From assembly GCF_003074055.1 (NCBI RefSeq), contig NZ_CP029043.1, forward strand, positions 6,068,501 to 6,132,500: 64,000 nucleotides of DNA. The letters are read 5' to 3'. Source of the DNA: Streptomyces nigra (GTDB taxonomy: Bacteria > Actinomycetota > Actinomycetes > Streptomycetales > Streptomycetaceae). Below are positions 33,941 to 45,466 of the stretch, in pieces. Under the pieces are notes generated by a model. That model ran no database searches, had not been told where the DNA came from, and was given only the letters and a program-made list of their open reading frames with translations. The stretch's first letter is position 1. Each line of letters starts with the position of its first letter. The position numbers were made by a program, and so were the translations under genes.

Positions 33941-34576
33941 ATGAAGCTCACGAAGAAGTCGCATTCGTGCGTCCGGCTGGAGAAGTTCGGCCGGACGCTC
34001 GTCATCGACCCCGGCGGGTTCACGGAGGCGGACGCCACGGCCGGCGCCGAGGCCATCCTCGTCACCCACGAGCACCCCGACCACTTCGACGAGGGACGTC
34101 TGCGCGCGGCCCTGGAGGCCGACCCGGCGACCCAGGTCTGGACGCTGAGGTCCGTGGCCGAGCAGCTCTCGTCGGCCTTCCCGGGCCGGGTGCACACGGT
34201 CGGCCACGGCGACACCTTCACCGCCGCCGGCTTCGACGTCGAGGTCCACGGCGAGCTGCACGCCGTCATCCACCCGGACATCCCGCGGATCACCAACGTC
34301 GGCTACCTCGTCGACGCCGGCAAGGTCTTCCACCCGGGGGACGCGCTGACCGTCCCCTCCCGCCCGGTGGAGACGCTGATGCTTCCGGTCATGGCCCCGT
34401 GGAACAAGATCTCCGAGGTCATCGACTACGTCCGCGAACTGAAGCCGCAGCGCGCGTACGACATCCACGACGCCCTGCTCACCGACCTGGCCCGGCCGAT
34501 CTACGACCGGCAGATCGGCGCCCTGGGCGGAGCTGAGCACCTGCGGCTCGGCGCGGGCGACTCGGCCGAGGTGTGA
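33941..34576 (+). CDS. MBL-fold metal-dependent hydrolase (UlaG-like)
   Basis: A 211-residue protein starting MKLTKKSHSCVRLEKFGRTLVIDPGGF, typical of the UlaG-like branch of the metallo-beta-lactamase fold. The metal site THEHPDHFD lies at 42-50; further ligands are the histidine in VEVHGELHAVIHPD, the aspartate in FHPGDAL and the final histidine in AYDIHDALL. The substrate is unknown. It follows the PcaDC-like gene by 33 bases and may be co-transcribed with it. Confidence 0.88.
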   Translation: MKLTKKSHSCVRLEKFGRTLVIDPGGFTEADATAGAEAILVTHEHPDHFDEGRLRAALEADPATQVWTLRSVAEQLSSAFPGRVHTVGHGDTFTAAGFDVEVHGELHAVIHPDIPRITNVGYLVDAGKVFHPGDALTVPSRPVETLMLPVMAPWNKISEVIDYVRELKPQRAYDIHDALLTDLARPIYDRQIGALGGAEHLRLGAGDSAEV

Positions 34577-34600
34577 GGCCGTACCCCGGGCAGCCCCACC

Positions 34601-34632
34601 CCGGGCGGGACGGCTCTGTCAGTCCCGCCCGG
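34601..34632. terminator. Hairpin terminator after the MBL-fold gene
   Basis: CCGGGCGGGAC (34601-34611) and GTCCCGCCCGG (34622-34632) form a perfect 11-base-pair stem around a 10-base loop. It ends 14 bases before the exonuclease III start and marks a transcript boundary. Confidence 0.7.
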
Positions 34633-34645
34633 TAGGTTGTGAGGC

Positions 34646-35425
34646 ATGCGTATCGCGACCTGGAACGTGAACTCGATCACCGCCCGCCTGCCCAGGCTCC
34701 TCGCCTGGCTGGAGAGCAGCGGCACCGATGTGCTGTGCCTGCAGGAGGCCAAGGTCGCCGAGGAGCAGTTCCCCTTCGACGCGCTGCGCGACCTCGGCTA
34801 CGAGGCGGCGGTCCACGCCACCGGCCGGTGGAACGGCGTGGCGGTGCTGTCCCGCGTCGGCATCGAGGACGTCGTCAAGGGCCTGCCCGGCGACCCCGGC
34901 TACGACGGCTCCACGGAGCCCCGCGCGATCTCCGCGACCTGCGGCCCGGTCCGCGTCTGGTCGGTCTACGTGCCGAACGGCCGCGAGGTCGAGCACCCGC
35001 ACTACGCGTACAAGCTCCAGTGGTTCGAGGCGCTGAAGGCGGCCGTCGCCGGGGACGCGGGCGGCAGCCGCCCCTTCGCGGTGATGGGCGACTACAACGT
35101 GGCGCCGACCGACGACGACGTCTACGACCGGGCCGCCTTCGAGGGCTCCACCCATGTCACCCCGGCCGAGCGCGCCGCCCTCGCCTCCCTGCGCGAGACC
35201 GGCCTGACCGACGTGGTCCCGCGCCCCCTGAAGTACGACCACCCGTTCACGTACTGGGACTACCGCCAGCTCTGCTTCCCGAAGAACCGCGGTATGCGCA
35301 TCGACCTCGTGTACGGCAACGAACCGTTCGCCAAGGCCGTCAAGGACTCCTACGTGGACCGCGAGGAGCGCAAGGGCAAGGGCGCCTCCGACCACGCCCC
35401 GGTCGTGGTCGACCTGGACGTCTAG
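34646..35425 (+). CDS. xth: Exodeoxyribonuclease III
   Basis: A 259-residue exonuclease III-type AP endonuclease in base-excision DNA repair. The motifs are in order: MRIATWNVNSI with the metal-binding Asn, LCLQEAK with E34, the SVYVPNG strand, VMGDYNVAP with catalytic Asp and Asn, RIDLVYGN and the final ASDHAPVVVDLD with the catalytic His. The length agrees with the family. The TAG stop is the first part of a short palindromic element. Confidence 0.95.
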   Translation: MRIATWNVNSITARLPRLLAWLESSGTDVLCLQEAKVAEEQFPFDALRDLGYEAAVHATGRWNGVAVLSRVGIEDVVKGLPGDPGYDGSTEPRAISATCGPVRVWSVYVPNGREVEHPHYAYKLQWFEALKAAVAGDAGGSRPFAVMGDYNVAPTDDDVYDRAAFEGSTHVTPAERAALASLRETGLTDVVPRPLKYDHPFTYWDYRQLCFPKNRGMRIDLVYGNEPFAKAVKDSYVDREERKGKGASDHAPVVVDLDV

Positions 35426-35464
35426 GGCCCGCGGACCCGGCCTGATCCAAACGAAAGGCCCTGG
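35422..35464. repeat. Short family B repeat end after xth
   Basis: CTAGGG at the left and GCCTGATCCAAACGAAAGGC with CCTGG at the right: the right arm is the inverted copy of the family B arm at 10531. Only about 43 bases remain, so it is a deletion form of the longer element; as at the other sites it starts within the TAG stop codon of the gene before it. Confidence 0.75.
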
Positions 35465-35483
35465 CAGCGCTCCGGCAGGAGGG

Positions 35484-37247
35484 TCACGGCACCAGCGACC
35501 GCAGATCCACCGACCCCGCCAGCGCGGCGAGCCCCGCGTCCCCCGGGTGCAGATGGTCGCCGCTGTCGTAGGCCGGGAGGATCCGCGACGGGTGCGCCGG
35601 GTCGCGTGCCACGGCGTCGAAGTCGAGCACCCCGTCGAAGACGCCGGACTCGCGGATCCAGGCGTTGACCGCGGTCCGCTCGGCGTCGACGGCCGGGGTG
35701 CAGCGTGCCTCGCCCTCGCAGGGCAGGAGCGTCGCCGCGAGCATCCGCAGCCCGTGCGCGTGTCCCCGGTCGGCGAGCGCCCGCAGCCCGGCGACGACCT
35801 GCTCGGCGGTGGCCTGCCAGCGCACGTCGTTGATGCCCTCGAACACCACGGCCGTCCGCGCCGACGTCTGCGCCAGGACGTCCCGGTCGAAGCGGTGCAG
35901 CGCGCTCACCCCGGCCGTGTCGGTGGAGACGCCGTCCCCGGGGTACCGGTCGGTGACCACGCGGTTCCCGGAGATCCCCTGGTTGAGCACGCCGTAGCGC
36001 GGCACCTCGCGCTGGGCCCGCAGCCGGTCCGCCAGGACGTCCGGCCACCGCCGGTTGGCGTCCGGCGTCGACCGGTCGCCGTCGGTGATGGAGTCCCCGA
36101 GCAGCACCACCGACCCCGGCCCGCCCGCCACGTCGACCCCCGTCAGCAGCGGCCGGCTGGTCAGCACGGTCGGGAAGGCCGCGGCCGAGACGTCCGCCGT
36201 GTGGTCCCCGGGTTCGCTCACATACGACCGCTGCTGCGCGAGCCGGTGCACGGGCGCCGCCGGGACGGCCTCGGGCAGATGGAAACTCACCAGCAGGTTC
36301 GCGTCCTCGGGCACCCGGAAGCCCAGTGGATCGCTGTACGCCTGGGCGCCCGCCGGGATCCGCACGCCGCGCGCCCCGCCGAACGAGACCCGCACCGGTG
36401 TGCCCGCCGGTTCCGCGCCCGACCGCTGCACCGCCACGGTCGCGCCGCCGATCCGTACCGGGCCGCCCGCGAAGGTGTTGTCGAACCGCAGCCGCACCCG
36501 GGGCCCGCCCGCCGAGGTGTGCACCACGAGCCGCAGCGTCCGGTCCGTCCAGGGCCCGACGGCCGGGTAGCCGCCGGTCGCGGTCGACCAGCTGCCCGTC
36601 CAGCCGGCCGCGGGGGCGCGCACGGCGAGCGCGAACACGTGCATCGCCGGGGCCTGCGGCAGCCGTACCGAGACGACCTTGCGGCCGGGCGCGAGGGGCA
36701 CGGTCACGACGTACAGCCGGGGCCGTTCGGCGAGCGGGCCGCCGGGCGTGTTGAGGTGCGACAGGGCGACGGCCTTCGGGCCGAGCGGGCCGGTGCGCCA
36801 GTCGGGGGCGGTGAGGGCGAAGGAGGACCGGGTGCCGCCGGCGTAGGTGACCGCGCCCGTGCCGGTGACGTCGGCGCCGGCCGTGCCCGCCACGAGGAAG
36901 GCGAGCGCGTCGCCCCGCCCGCGCAGCCGCACCTCCTGCCCGGCGGCCCGTACGTTGTCGGGTGCGCCGCCGCGTCCGGGCCAGGTCAGCCGGGCCCCCC
37001 GCACGGTGAGCGCCCGGCCGGGCGTCCAGTCCGCGGCGGCCAGGGACTGCGCGGAGAGCGAGGCGCCCGATCCGTCGAAGTCGGCCTCGGCGGGCCGCGC
37101 GTCGTCGCTGACGGCCGTGTTGTCGAAGAGCCGTTCCAGCGGCTGAGGTCCGGCAGCGCGCGCCGGCGCCGCCTGCGCGGCGACCCCGGGCACCAGCACG
37201 GTGACCAGGGCGAGGACGACGGCGGAACTCCACGTACGTAGGCGCAC
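35484..37247 (-). CDS. Secreted SGNH/GDSL-family hydrolase
   Basis: A 587-residue precursor. GTG 37247 with GGAGG eight bases before it starts a Sec signal peptide MRLRTWSSAVVLALVTVLVP ending near AQAAPARA. A beta-rich N-terminal region of about 350 residues is followed by the SGNH domain: VVLLGDSITDGD near residue 385 (catalytic Ser), GISGNRVVTD, FEGINDVRW (Asn), and DHLHPGDAG near 567 (catalytic Asp and His). It is probably an esterase or carbohydrate de-acetylase acting outside the cell. The natural substrate is not evident. Confidence 0.9.
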   Translation of the reverse strand: MRLRTWSSAVVLALVTVLVPGVAAQAAPARAAGPQPLERLFDNTAVSDDARPAEADFDGSGASLSAQSLAAADWTPGRALTVRGARLTWPGRGGAPDNVRAAGQEVRLRGRGDALAFLVAGTAGADVTGTGAVTYAGGTRSSFALTAPDWRTGPLGPKAVALSHLNTPGGPLAERPRLYVVTVPLAPGRKVVSVRLPQAPAMHVFALAVRAPAAGWTGSWSTATGGYPAVGPWTDRTLRLVVHTSAGGPRVRLRFDNTFAGGPVRIGGATVAVQRSGAEPAGTPVRVSFGGARGVRIPAGAQAYSDPLGFRVPEDANLLVSFHLPEAVPAAPVHRLAQQRSYVSEPGDHTADVSAAAFPTVLTSRPLLTGVDVAGGPGSVVLLGDSITDGDRSTPDANRRWPDVLADRLRAQREVPRYGVLNQGISGNRVVTDRYPGDGVSTDTAGVSALHRFDRDVLAQTSARTAVVFEGINDVRWQATAEQVVAGLRALADRGHAHGLRMLAATLLPCEGEARCTPAVDAERTAVNAWIRESGVFDGVLDFDAVARDPAHPSRILPAYDSGDHLHPGDAGLAALAGSVDLRSLVP

Positions 37248-37481
37248 CTTCGAATCCTCCCGTTCCCGGCCGCTCAGGCCGGTGGACGACCGCACATGAC
37301 TTCGGACGAGTGGTTCGTGAGTGGTTCTGCCGGTTCTGCTGGGACTCAGGACGCACGGAGAAAGTAGGGAGGGCGGAGTGACCCGTCAACGCGCCATGCC
37401 TGAACTCGGCGTGAACTCGCCCGGAATCGACGGTCCGCGCGCCTGTGGTGCGTTCGGCCGTGCGAATGACACGCTGGAGGT

Positions 37482-37889
37482 ATGAAGATCCCTTTTCTGG
37501 GCGGCCGGCCGGAGAAACGCGGAGCCGTGGACCCCGAGGGCATCGCGGAACTCCTCGCCGAGTGCGAGCTGTTGCGGTCCCTCGCCTTCCGGGCGGGGGT
37601 GCGACTCGACGACAGCGCCGAGTCGTTGGAGGCGCTCGACCAGTTGCTGCCCCGCTGGCGAGACGATCCGGAGGTCCTGCCGTGGCTGGGCAACGACGCC
37701 GGACTGTACCTCGGCACGGTCCTCGTGCGGACGGTGCCGGGGGCCTCCTGGATGATCCGGGCGGACGGCCAGCCACTGGTCCGGCTGGCCTCGGGACGGG
37801 AGTTCGACGTCGTGGCCGCCGGCCATGAGTGGGCGGTCAACGGGGTGCCCGAACTGTCGCAGTGGTACGGGGAAGTGGCCGAGACGTGA
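37482..37889 (+). CDS. Conserved protein, DUF6278-like
   Basis: A 135-residue protein with ATG 37482 (GGAGG upstream). The sequence AELLAECELLRSLAFRAGVRLDDSAESLEALDQLLPRW, then LPWLGNDAGLYLGTVLVRTVPGASW and VRLASGREFDVVAAG, looks like the actinobacterial DUF6278 proteins, of unknown function. It is cytoplasmic, without a membrane segment. It stands alone between secreted hydrolase genes. Confidence 0.65.
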   Translation: MKIPFLGGRPEKRGAVDPEGIAELLAECELLRSLAFRAGVRLDDSAESLEALDQLLPRWRDDPEVLPWLGNDAGLYLGTVLVRTVPGASWMIRADGQPLVRLASGREFDVVAAGHEWAVNGVPELSQWYGEVAET

Positions 37890-38026
37890 GGCTTTGACCT
37901 GCACTTCCGGATAAGAACGGTGTAAATACGGCTTATGCCCGAAAAGTGCGTGTCGTACGTCGAGTCCCCTCCGGCCTGGATAGTTTGCGGCCACCGCATC
38001 ACAGCTGAAGAGGACTGGGGCTGGGC

Positions 38027-38167
38027 ATGGCCGGCGATCCGATGACCGAACCGCGTGACGTCGACGCGTACGGAGGGGACCCGCCCGCACGGGAGGGCGG
38101 CGCGGGCGTGGCCAACGGCGTTTTCCCCCACCGCGATCCACGCCCGCCACGACCTCGACTACGATGA
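38027..38167 (+). CDS. Short frame in an otherwise empty region, possibly a gene remnant
   Basis: The 420 bases between 37890 and 38312 have no convincing gene. The best candidate is the 46-residue frame at ATG 38027 (MAGDPMTEPRDVDAYGGDPP...), with an AT-richer promoter-like stretch before it (TAAGAACGG-TGTAAATACGG region near 37912-37932, and TAGTTT near 37981). The ending FPHRDPRPPRPRLR looks like frameshifted sequence, so this may be the start of a gene whose remainder has been deleted. No family is recognised. Confidence 0.25.
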   Translation: MAGDPMTEPRDVDAYGGDPPAREGGAGVANGVFPHRDPRPPRPRLR

Positions 38168-38217
38168 TTCGTCCGTCCCCAGGGCCATGGAGGTGGCCCC
38201 GTCCGCGACCAGGGACG

Positions 38218-38276
38218 CTGCTGCCGGGTGGGGATCCCCCCACGGCCCCGGGACCACGGGGCGGCAGGGGGCAGCA
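38218..38276. other. Nested GC-rich inverted repeats before the CocE gene end
   Basis: GCTGCTGCC (from about 38218) is complementary to GGCAGCAG ending near 38276, and between them lie GTGGGGATCCCCCCAC and GGCCCCGGGACCACGGGGC. The structure could end transcription of the minus-strand hydrolase gene at 38313. Apart from it I see nothing in this interval. Confidence 0.45.
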
Positions 38277-38312
38277 GTCACAGAGCCATACCCGCCCGGC
38301 GCCGGCCGGAGA

Positions 38313-39881
38313 TCACTGCTCGCGCAGGGGGATCGACACGTACGACGGGTCGTCCGCCGGTGAGGAGAAGGTCAGCCGCGCGCCGGACGGGTTGTGCTCG
38401 ATGTAGAGCGGGTCCACCGTGTCGACGACGAGGGCCAGCCGGTGCCCGGCCGGGACGTCCCAGGCCGTGGAGTACAGCTCGAGGTCCAGTCCGAACGGCT
38501 GCCCGGGCGTGCGCCCGTGGAAGGTGTACGGCGCGTTGGTGACCAGCTTGCCGATGCCGAGCGGGCCCACGTCGTACAGATAGGCGACGAGGGTGCCGCT
38601 CTCCTCGGTCGGGGTGACGGTCGTGTGCAGCTTCGCCGTTCCCCGGATGTGCTGTGCGGCCGGGTACTTCCCGGACTGCCAGACGGCCGTCCAGCGCCGG
38701 GGGAGGAGCGGGATCGAGGCCATCGGGGGCACATGGGCCACCTGGTCGAGGATGCTGGAGAGGAACACGACGCCGGCGTCCGCGCCGGAGTCGACGTTCG
38801 CCCGGATCGTGGTCGAGCCGCCGAGGGCGAGCTTGCGTTCGGTGGCGGCGACGGACTTCCAGTCCGGGTAGCTCTCGTAGCCGCCGGTCGACCGGGGCTT
38901 GAGCTGGACGGGCGGCTCGCGGTCGATGCCGTTGTCCTCGCCCCGCAGATACCGGTCGAACCAGCGCTCGGTGTCCTTCCAGACGTCGTTGGGAAGGCCG
39001 AGCAGGCCGGTGATCTCGGGGGTGGCGTGGTCGCCGGGGCGCATCTCCAGGCGCTTGGGGCCGGTCAGCTTCTCGTAGAAGTCCGCGTACTGGTTGGGCG
39101 GGAAGACGGTGTCGCCCCAGGCGTTGGCCAGCATGACGGCGGCGCCGCTGTCGTTCAGGCGGTCCACATAGGTCCCGGCTGAACGTTTCTTCCCCCAGTC
39201 GATCAGATCCTGCTCCCGCGACAGATCGGAGGCGTAGAAGTCGCGGAAGATGCTCTTCAGTTCCTCGCTCTGGCGTCCGGTGATCCGGCCCGCGCCGTCC
39301 AGCAGCGCCCCCGCCTGGACGTGCTGGGTGCGCCCCGAATAGATCGAGCCGATCAGATCGGCCCAGCCGCTGAGCGCGGCGACCGCCCGGACGCGCTTGT
39401 CGTGCGCGGCGGCGAGCAGGCTGATCCCGGCGCCGTAGGACACGCCCGCCATGCCGATGTGCCGAGGGTCGGCCGGGGTGTTGGCCAGGGCCCAGTCGAT
39501 GACCTTGGAGGCGTCGGCTATGTCCGGTGGACCGGCCACTTCTATCTCGCCGCCGGACTGCCAGAAGCCGCGCACGTTGTAACTGACCACGACATAGCCC
39601 GAGTCCGCGAGCTTCTGCGCCTGCGCGGCGTACTGGACCTGGGGCAGGCCCCAGCTCGTGGGCAGGACGAGCAGCGGGTGGCGGTCTCCGGCGCGGGCGC
39701 CGGACGGGGTGACGACGTTGGCCTTGAGCGTGACGCCGCCGTCGCCGGCGATGTCGACGAACCGGATGCCGTGCGGGGCCGCCTGGGCCGCCGGGGCGGA
39801 CCCGAGGACGCCACCGGCGACCAGGGTCGCGGCGACGATGCCCACGGCGGTCGTGCGCGGGGTGGTGCGTTGGGTTCCCAC
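38313..39881 (-). CDS. Secreted CocE/NonD-family hydrolase (X-Pro dipeptidyl-peptidase-like)
   Basis: A 522-residue precursor with GTG 39881 (GAGGAG upstream). The signal peptide is about 35 residues (TTAVGIVAATLVAGGVLGSAPAAQAA). The peptidase S15-type alpha/beta-hydrolase has GFWQSGGEIE, the nucleophile in GVSYGAG (Ser148), the Asp region LANAWGDTVFPPNQ and the His in PGDHATPE. The C-terminal beta domain (PLGIGKLVTNAPYTFHGR, GHRLALVVDTVDPLY) is the PepX-C-type jelly roll. Likely substrates are peptides or esters outside the cell. Confidence 0.88.
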   Translation of the reverse strand: MGTQRTTPRTTAVGIVAATLVAGGVLGSAPAAQAAPHGIRFVDIAGDGGVTLKANVVTPSGARAGDRHPLLVLPTSWGLPQVQYAAQAQKLADSGYVVVSYNVRGFWQSGGEIEVAGPPDIADASKVIDWALANTPADPRHIGMAGVSYGAGISLLAAAHDKRVRAVAALSGWADLIGSIYSGRTQHVQAGALLDGAGRITGRQSEELKSIFRDFYASDLSREQDLIDWGKKRSAGTYVDRLNDSGAAVMLANAWGDTVFPPNQYADFYEKLTGPKRLEMRPGDHATPEITGLLGLPNDVWKDTERWFDRYLRGEDNGIDREPPVQLKPRSTGGYESYPDWKSVAATERKLALGGSTTIRANVDSGADAGVVFLSSILDQVAHVPPMASIPLLPRRWTAVWQSGKYPAAQHIRGTAKLHTTVTPTEESGTLVAYLYDVGPLGIGKLVTNAPYTFHGRTPGQPFGLDLELYSTAWDVPAGHRLALVVDTVDPLYIEHNPSGARLTFSSPADDPSYVSIPLREQ

Positions 39882-39997
39882 GGGTCACTCCTCACTCGTG
39901 CCAGTGCAAAGTGACCCGACGGTAACCGCGGCCGTTTACCGTAAGTAACCCGTCGGTAAGTTACGTGCCAGTAACGATTAATGGAATGTGACGTACC

Positions 39998-40756
39998 TCA
40001 GGAGGCGCGGTGACTACCGCGCGCAGGCGCGGGCGCGGGCAGAGCGGTCTGCGCGGCCCGGGTGACGTCCGCGACCAGCTCCACCACGTCCGGGCCGTAC
40101 GCCTGCGAGTTGACTATCTTCAGCAGCAGCACGAACGAGCCCGTGCCGTGCTTGCGGGACAACCGCTCGTGATTGCGGGCGAGATAGCGGGTGGCCGCCT
40201 GGTTGGTGATCGCGGTCTGCCCGCAGAAGAGGAAGACCGGCCGCGGCCCCTGGCTCTCACCCACGGTGAGCCGGGCCAGCAGCGCGTACTCCTCCTTGCC
40301 GACCTCCACCTGGTAGCGCTCGGAGCCGATCTGGAACGACCCGCGCTCCGGCCCGGGTTCGGAGTCCGTGTTCACCCGCACCCCCGGCAGCAGCGAGGCC
40401 AGATGCGCGGCCATACGGCGGTTGGAGGCGGGCCCACCGACGCAGAACTCGGTGCGTTCGCCGAAGCCCTGGCGTGCCGCGTCGTGCGGGATGATCTGCG
40501 CGTGGGCGTGGCAGTCCTTGATGAGCGCGGCCAGCTCCAGCAGGGCGAACACGTCGTAGCGCATCACCGTCAGTTCGGGCCCGCCCGCCCCGCGGTTGAC
40601 CACGAGGAGCGACTCCGCGTTCTCGGGCAGCCCGAAGAACGCCTGCTTGCGGCGGAGTTTGCGCCGCCACAGATAGGTGCGGGCCAGCCAGCCGAGCGCG
40701 GCGCTGATACCGGCCGCGACCACACCCAGGACGATGTTGCGCACGTCGTCATTCAT
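39998..40756 (-). CDS. Membrane-anchored conserved protein, unknown function
   Basis: A 252-residue protein. ATG 40756 gives MNDDVRNIVLGVVAAGISAALGWLARTYLW, a single N-terminal membrane helix, followed by the basic RRKLRRKQ stop-transfer and a soluble cytoplasmic domain: FFGLPENAESLLVVNRGAGG, MRYDVFALLELAALIKDC, and VFLFCGQTAITNQAATRYLARNHERLSRKHG. The pattern of LLVVNRG and the later FCGQTAITN suggests a conserved fold, but I do not know the family function. It is divergent from gamma-glutamyltransferase. Confidence 0.75.
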   Translation of the reverse strand: MNDDVRNIVLGVVAAGISAALGWLARTYLWRRKLRRKQAFFGLPENAESLLVVNRGAGGPELTVMRYDVFALLELAALIKDCHAHAQIIPHDAARQGFGERTEFCVGGPASNRRMAAHLASLLPGVRVNTDSEPGPERGSFQIGSERYQVEVGKEEYALLARLTVGESQGPRPVFLFCGQTAITNQAATRYLARNHERLSRKHGTGSFVLLLKIVNSQAYGPDVVELVADVTRAAQTALPAPAPARGSHRAS

Positions 40757-40898
40757 GGGCGCGCATGGTAGCGGGCCGACGCGCCTGGTACGTACCCGTG
40801 TTCGACGCATGGCGTTCGCGTGAAGCGTGCCGGACGCGGTCTGTCGGGACCCCGGGGATGCGGTTACGCTGCGCGGACGGTTCTGACTGGAGGTGCGG

Positions 40899-42701
40899 AT
40901 GCGTCGCCCTGTCGCACGGAAACTGTCGGTCCTGGCGGTCTCGGCCGCCGTGCTGTCGGTGGGAGCCGCGGCTCCGCCCGGCGGCGGCGCCGCGCGGCCC
41001 GTGGAGAAGGTGCCCGTGGCCGCCGGATACGGGGGAGCGGTGTCCAGCGTCGACCCGGACGCCACCGCCGCCGGTATCGAGATCCTGCGCAAGGGCGGCA
41101 ACGCGGTCGACGCGGCCGTCGCCACCGCCGCCGCGCTCGGTGTCACCGAGCCGTACTCGGCCGGCATCGGCGGAGGCGGCTACTTCGTCCTCTACGACGC
41201 CAAGTCCCGTTCCGTGCGCACCCTGGACGGCCGGGAGACCGCGCCGCTCAGCGCCGACTCGGGGCTGTTCGTGGAGAACGGCTCCGCGATCCCCTTCGCC
41301 GAGGCCGTCAGCAGCGGACTGAGTGTCGGCACCCCCGGCACGGCCGCCACCTGGCAGAAGGCGCTGGACGCCTGGGGCAGCGAGCGGCTCGGCACGGTGC
41401 TGAAGCCGGCCGAGCGACTGGCCCGCGACGGCTTCACCGTCGACGAGACGTTCCGTTCGCAGACCGCCGCCAACGAGACCCGGTTCCGCTACTTCCCGGA
41501 CACCGCGAAGCTGTTCCTGCCGAACGGCCGGCTGCCCGTCGTCGGCTCCACCTTCAAGAACCCCGATCTCGCCCGCACCTACGCCGAGCTGGCCCGCAAG
41601 GGCGTCGGCGAGCTGTACCGCGGCGACCTCGCGCGGGACATCGTGCGGACGGTGAACACACCGCCTGTGGACGCCCGTTCCGGCTGGAACGCCCGGCCCG
41701 GCGACCTCACCGCCAAGGACCTCGCGCGCTACCGCGTCCGGGCGCAGGCGCCGTCGAAGGCCACCTACCGCGGGCTCGGCGTCTACTCCATGGCGCCGTC
41801 CTCCTCGGGCGGCACGACCGTCGGCGAGGCCCTCAACATCCTGGAGAACACCGACCTCTCCCGGGCGAGCGACACCCGCTATCTGCACCGGTTCATCGAG
41901 GCCAGCCGGGTCGCCTTCGCCGACCGGGGGCGCTGGGTCGGCGACCCCGCCTTCGAGGACGTACCGACGAAGGAGCTGCTGTCCCAGCGGTACGCCGACT
42001 CGCGGGCCTGCCTCATCAAGGACGACGCGGTGCTGACCAGCCCCGTCGCCCCCGGCGACCCCCGCCACCCGGCCGCCTGCGACGCGCGCGGCACGGCGGC
42101 CCCCACCACCTACGAGGGCGACAGCACCACCCATCTCACCGTGGCCGACCAGTGGGGCAACGTCGTCTCCTACACGCTGACCATCGAGCAGACCGGCGGC
42201 AGCGGCATCACGGTGCCCAAACGCGGTTTCCTGCTCAACAACGAGCTGACCGACTTCTCCTTCACCCCGGCCAGCCCCGCCGTCCACGACCCGAACCTGC
42301 CCGGCCCGGGCAAGCGGCCCCGGTCGTCCATGTCCCCGACGATCGTCCTGGACCGGCACGGAAAGCCGGTCGTCGCGGTCGGATCGCCCGGCGGCGCGAC
42401 CATCATCACCACCGTGCTGCAGACGCTCACCGGCTTCCTTGACCGGGGGCTGCCGCTCGTCGACGCGATCGCCGCGCCGCGCGCCAGCCAGCGCAACGCG
42501 GCCACCACCGAACTCGAACCGGGCCTGTACGACAGCCCGTTGCGGGCGCGTCTGGAGGCGATCGGGCACGGCTTCCGGCTCAACCCGGAGATCGGCGCCG
42601 CCACCGGCGTACAGCGGCTGCCGGACGGCCGGTGGCTGGCCGCCGCCGAGAAGGTCCGGCGCGGCGGGGGCTCCGCGATGGTGGTGCGTCCGGCGCGCTG
42701 A
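40899..42701 (+). CDS. ggt: Gamma-glutamyltransferase precursor
   Basis: A 600-residue exported precursor that cleaves itself into two subunits and moves gamma-glutamyl groups from glutathione-like compounds. The signal peptide ends near GAAAPPGGGAA; large-subunit motifs are GIEILRKGGNAVDAAVA, GIGGGGYFVLYD, and the small subunit begins with the nucleophile in STTHLTV, Thr410, followed by GSGI and RPRSSMSPTIVLD and GSPGGATIITTV. ATG 40899 was preferred because GGAGG is five bases ahead; a GTG two codons earlier is possible. Since Streptomyces uses mycothiol, the natural substrate may be imported glutathione or gamma-glutamyl peptides. Confidence 0.93.
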   Translation: MRRPVARKLSVLAVSAAVLSVGAAAPPGGGAARPVEKVPVAAGYGGAVSSVDPDATAAGIEILRKGGNAVDAAVATAAALGVTEPYSAGIGGGGYFVLYDAKSRSVRTLDGRETAPLSADSGLFVENGSAIPFAEAVSSGLSVGTPGTAATWQKALDAWGSERLGTVLKPAERLARDGFTVDETFRSQTAANETRFRYFPDTAKLFLPNGRLPVVGSTFKNPDLARTYAELARKGVGELYRGDLARDIVRTVNTPPVDARSGWNARPGDLTAKDLARYRVRAQAPSKATYRGLGVYSMAPSSSGGTTVGEALNILENTDLSRASDTRYLHRFIEASRVAFADRGRWVGDPAFEDVPTKELLSQRYADSRACLIKDDAVLTSPVAPGDPRHPAACDARGTAAPTTYEGDSTTHLTVADQWGNVVSYTLTIEQTGGSGITVPKRGFLLNNELTDFSFTPASPAVHDPNLPGPGKRPRSSMSPTIVLDRHGKPVVAVGSPGGATIITTVLQTLTGFLDRGLPLVDAIAAPRASQRNAATTELEPGLYDSPLRARLEAIGHGFRLNPEIGAATGVQRLPDGRWLAAAEKVRRGGGSAMVVRPAR

Positions 42702-42722
42702 CGCCGGGCGCGACGCACCACC
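42680..42722. terminator. Hairpin between ggt and the Clp gene
   Basis: GGTGGTGCGTC (42680-42690) pairs with GACGCACCACC (42712-42722), and CGGCG-CGCCG forms an inner hairpin. It covers the end of ggt and stands 12 bases from the Clp gene stop, so it probably terminates both convergent genes. Confidence 0.65.
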
Positions 42723-42734
42723 GGGGCGCGACGC

Positions 42735-45290
<2,556 letters not shown>

Positions 45291-45466
45291 GGGCGTTCCC
45301 ATCCGGCGTCCCTGCGCGGGCAGGGTCGCCCTCGCTGATCGACTGCCGGGTAACCCCGGCGGGCGCCGGTTACACCTGGCCGCGTTCGTAGAACACCTTC
45401 GCACGATCGATGGGCCGGGGCACCTCAGGCGGAGCGCCCGAGGTGCCCCGCCGGTGGGGGCCGAGG

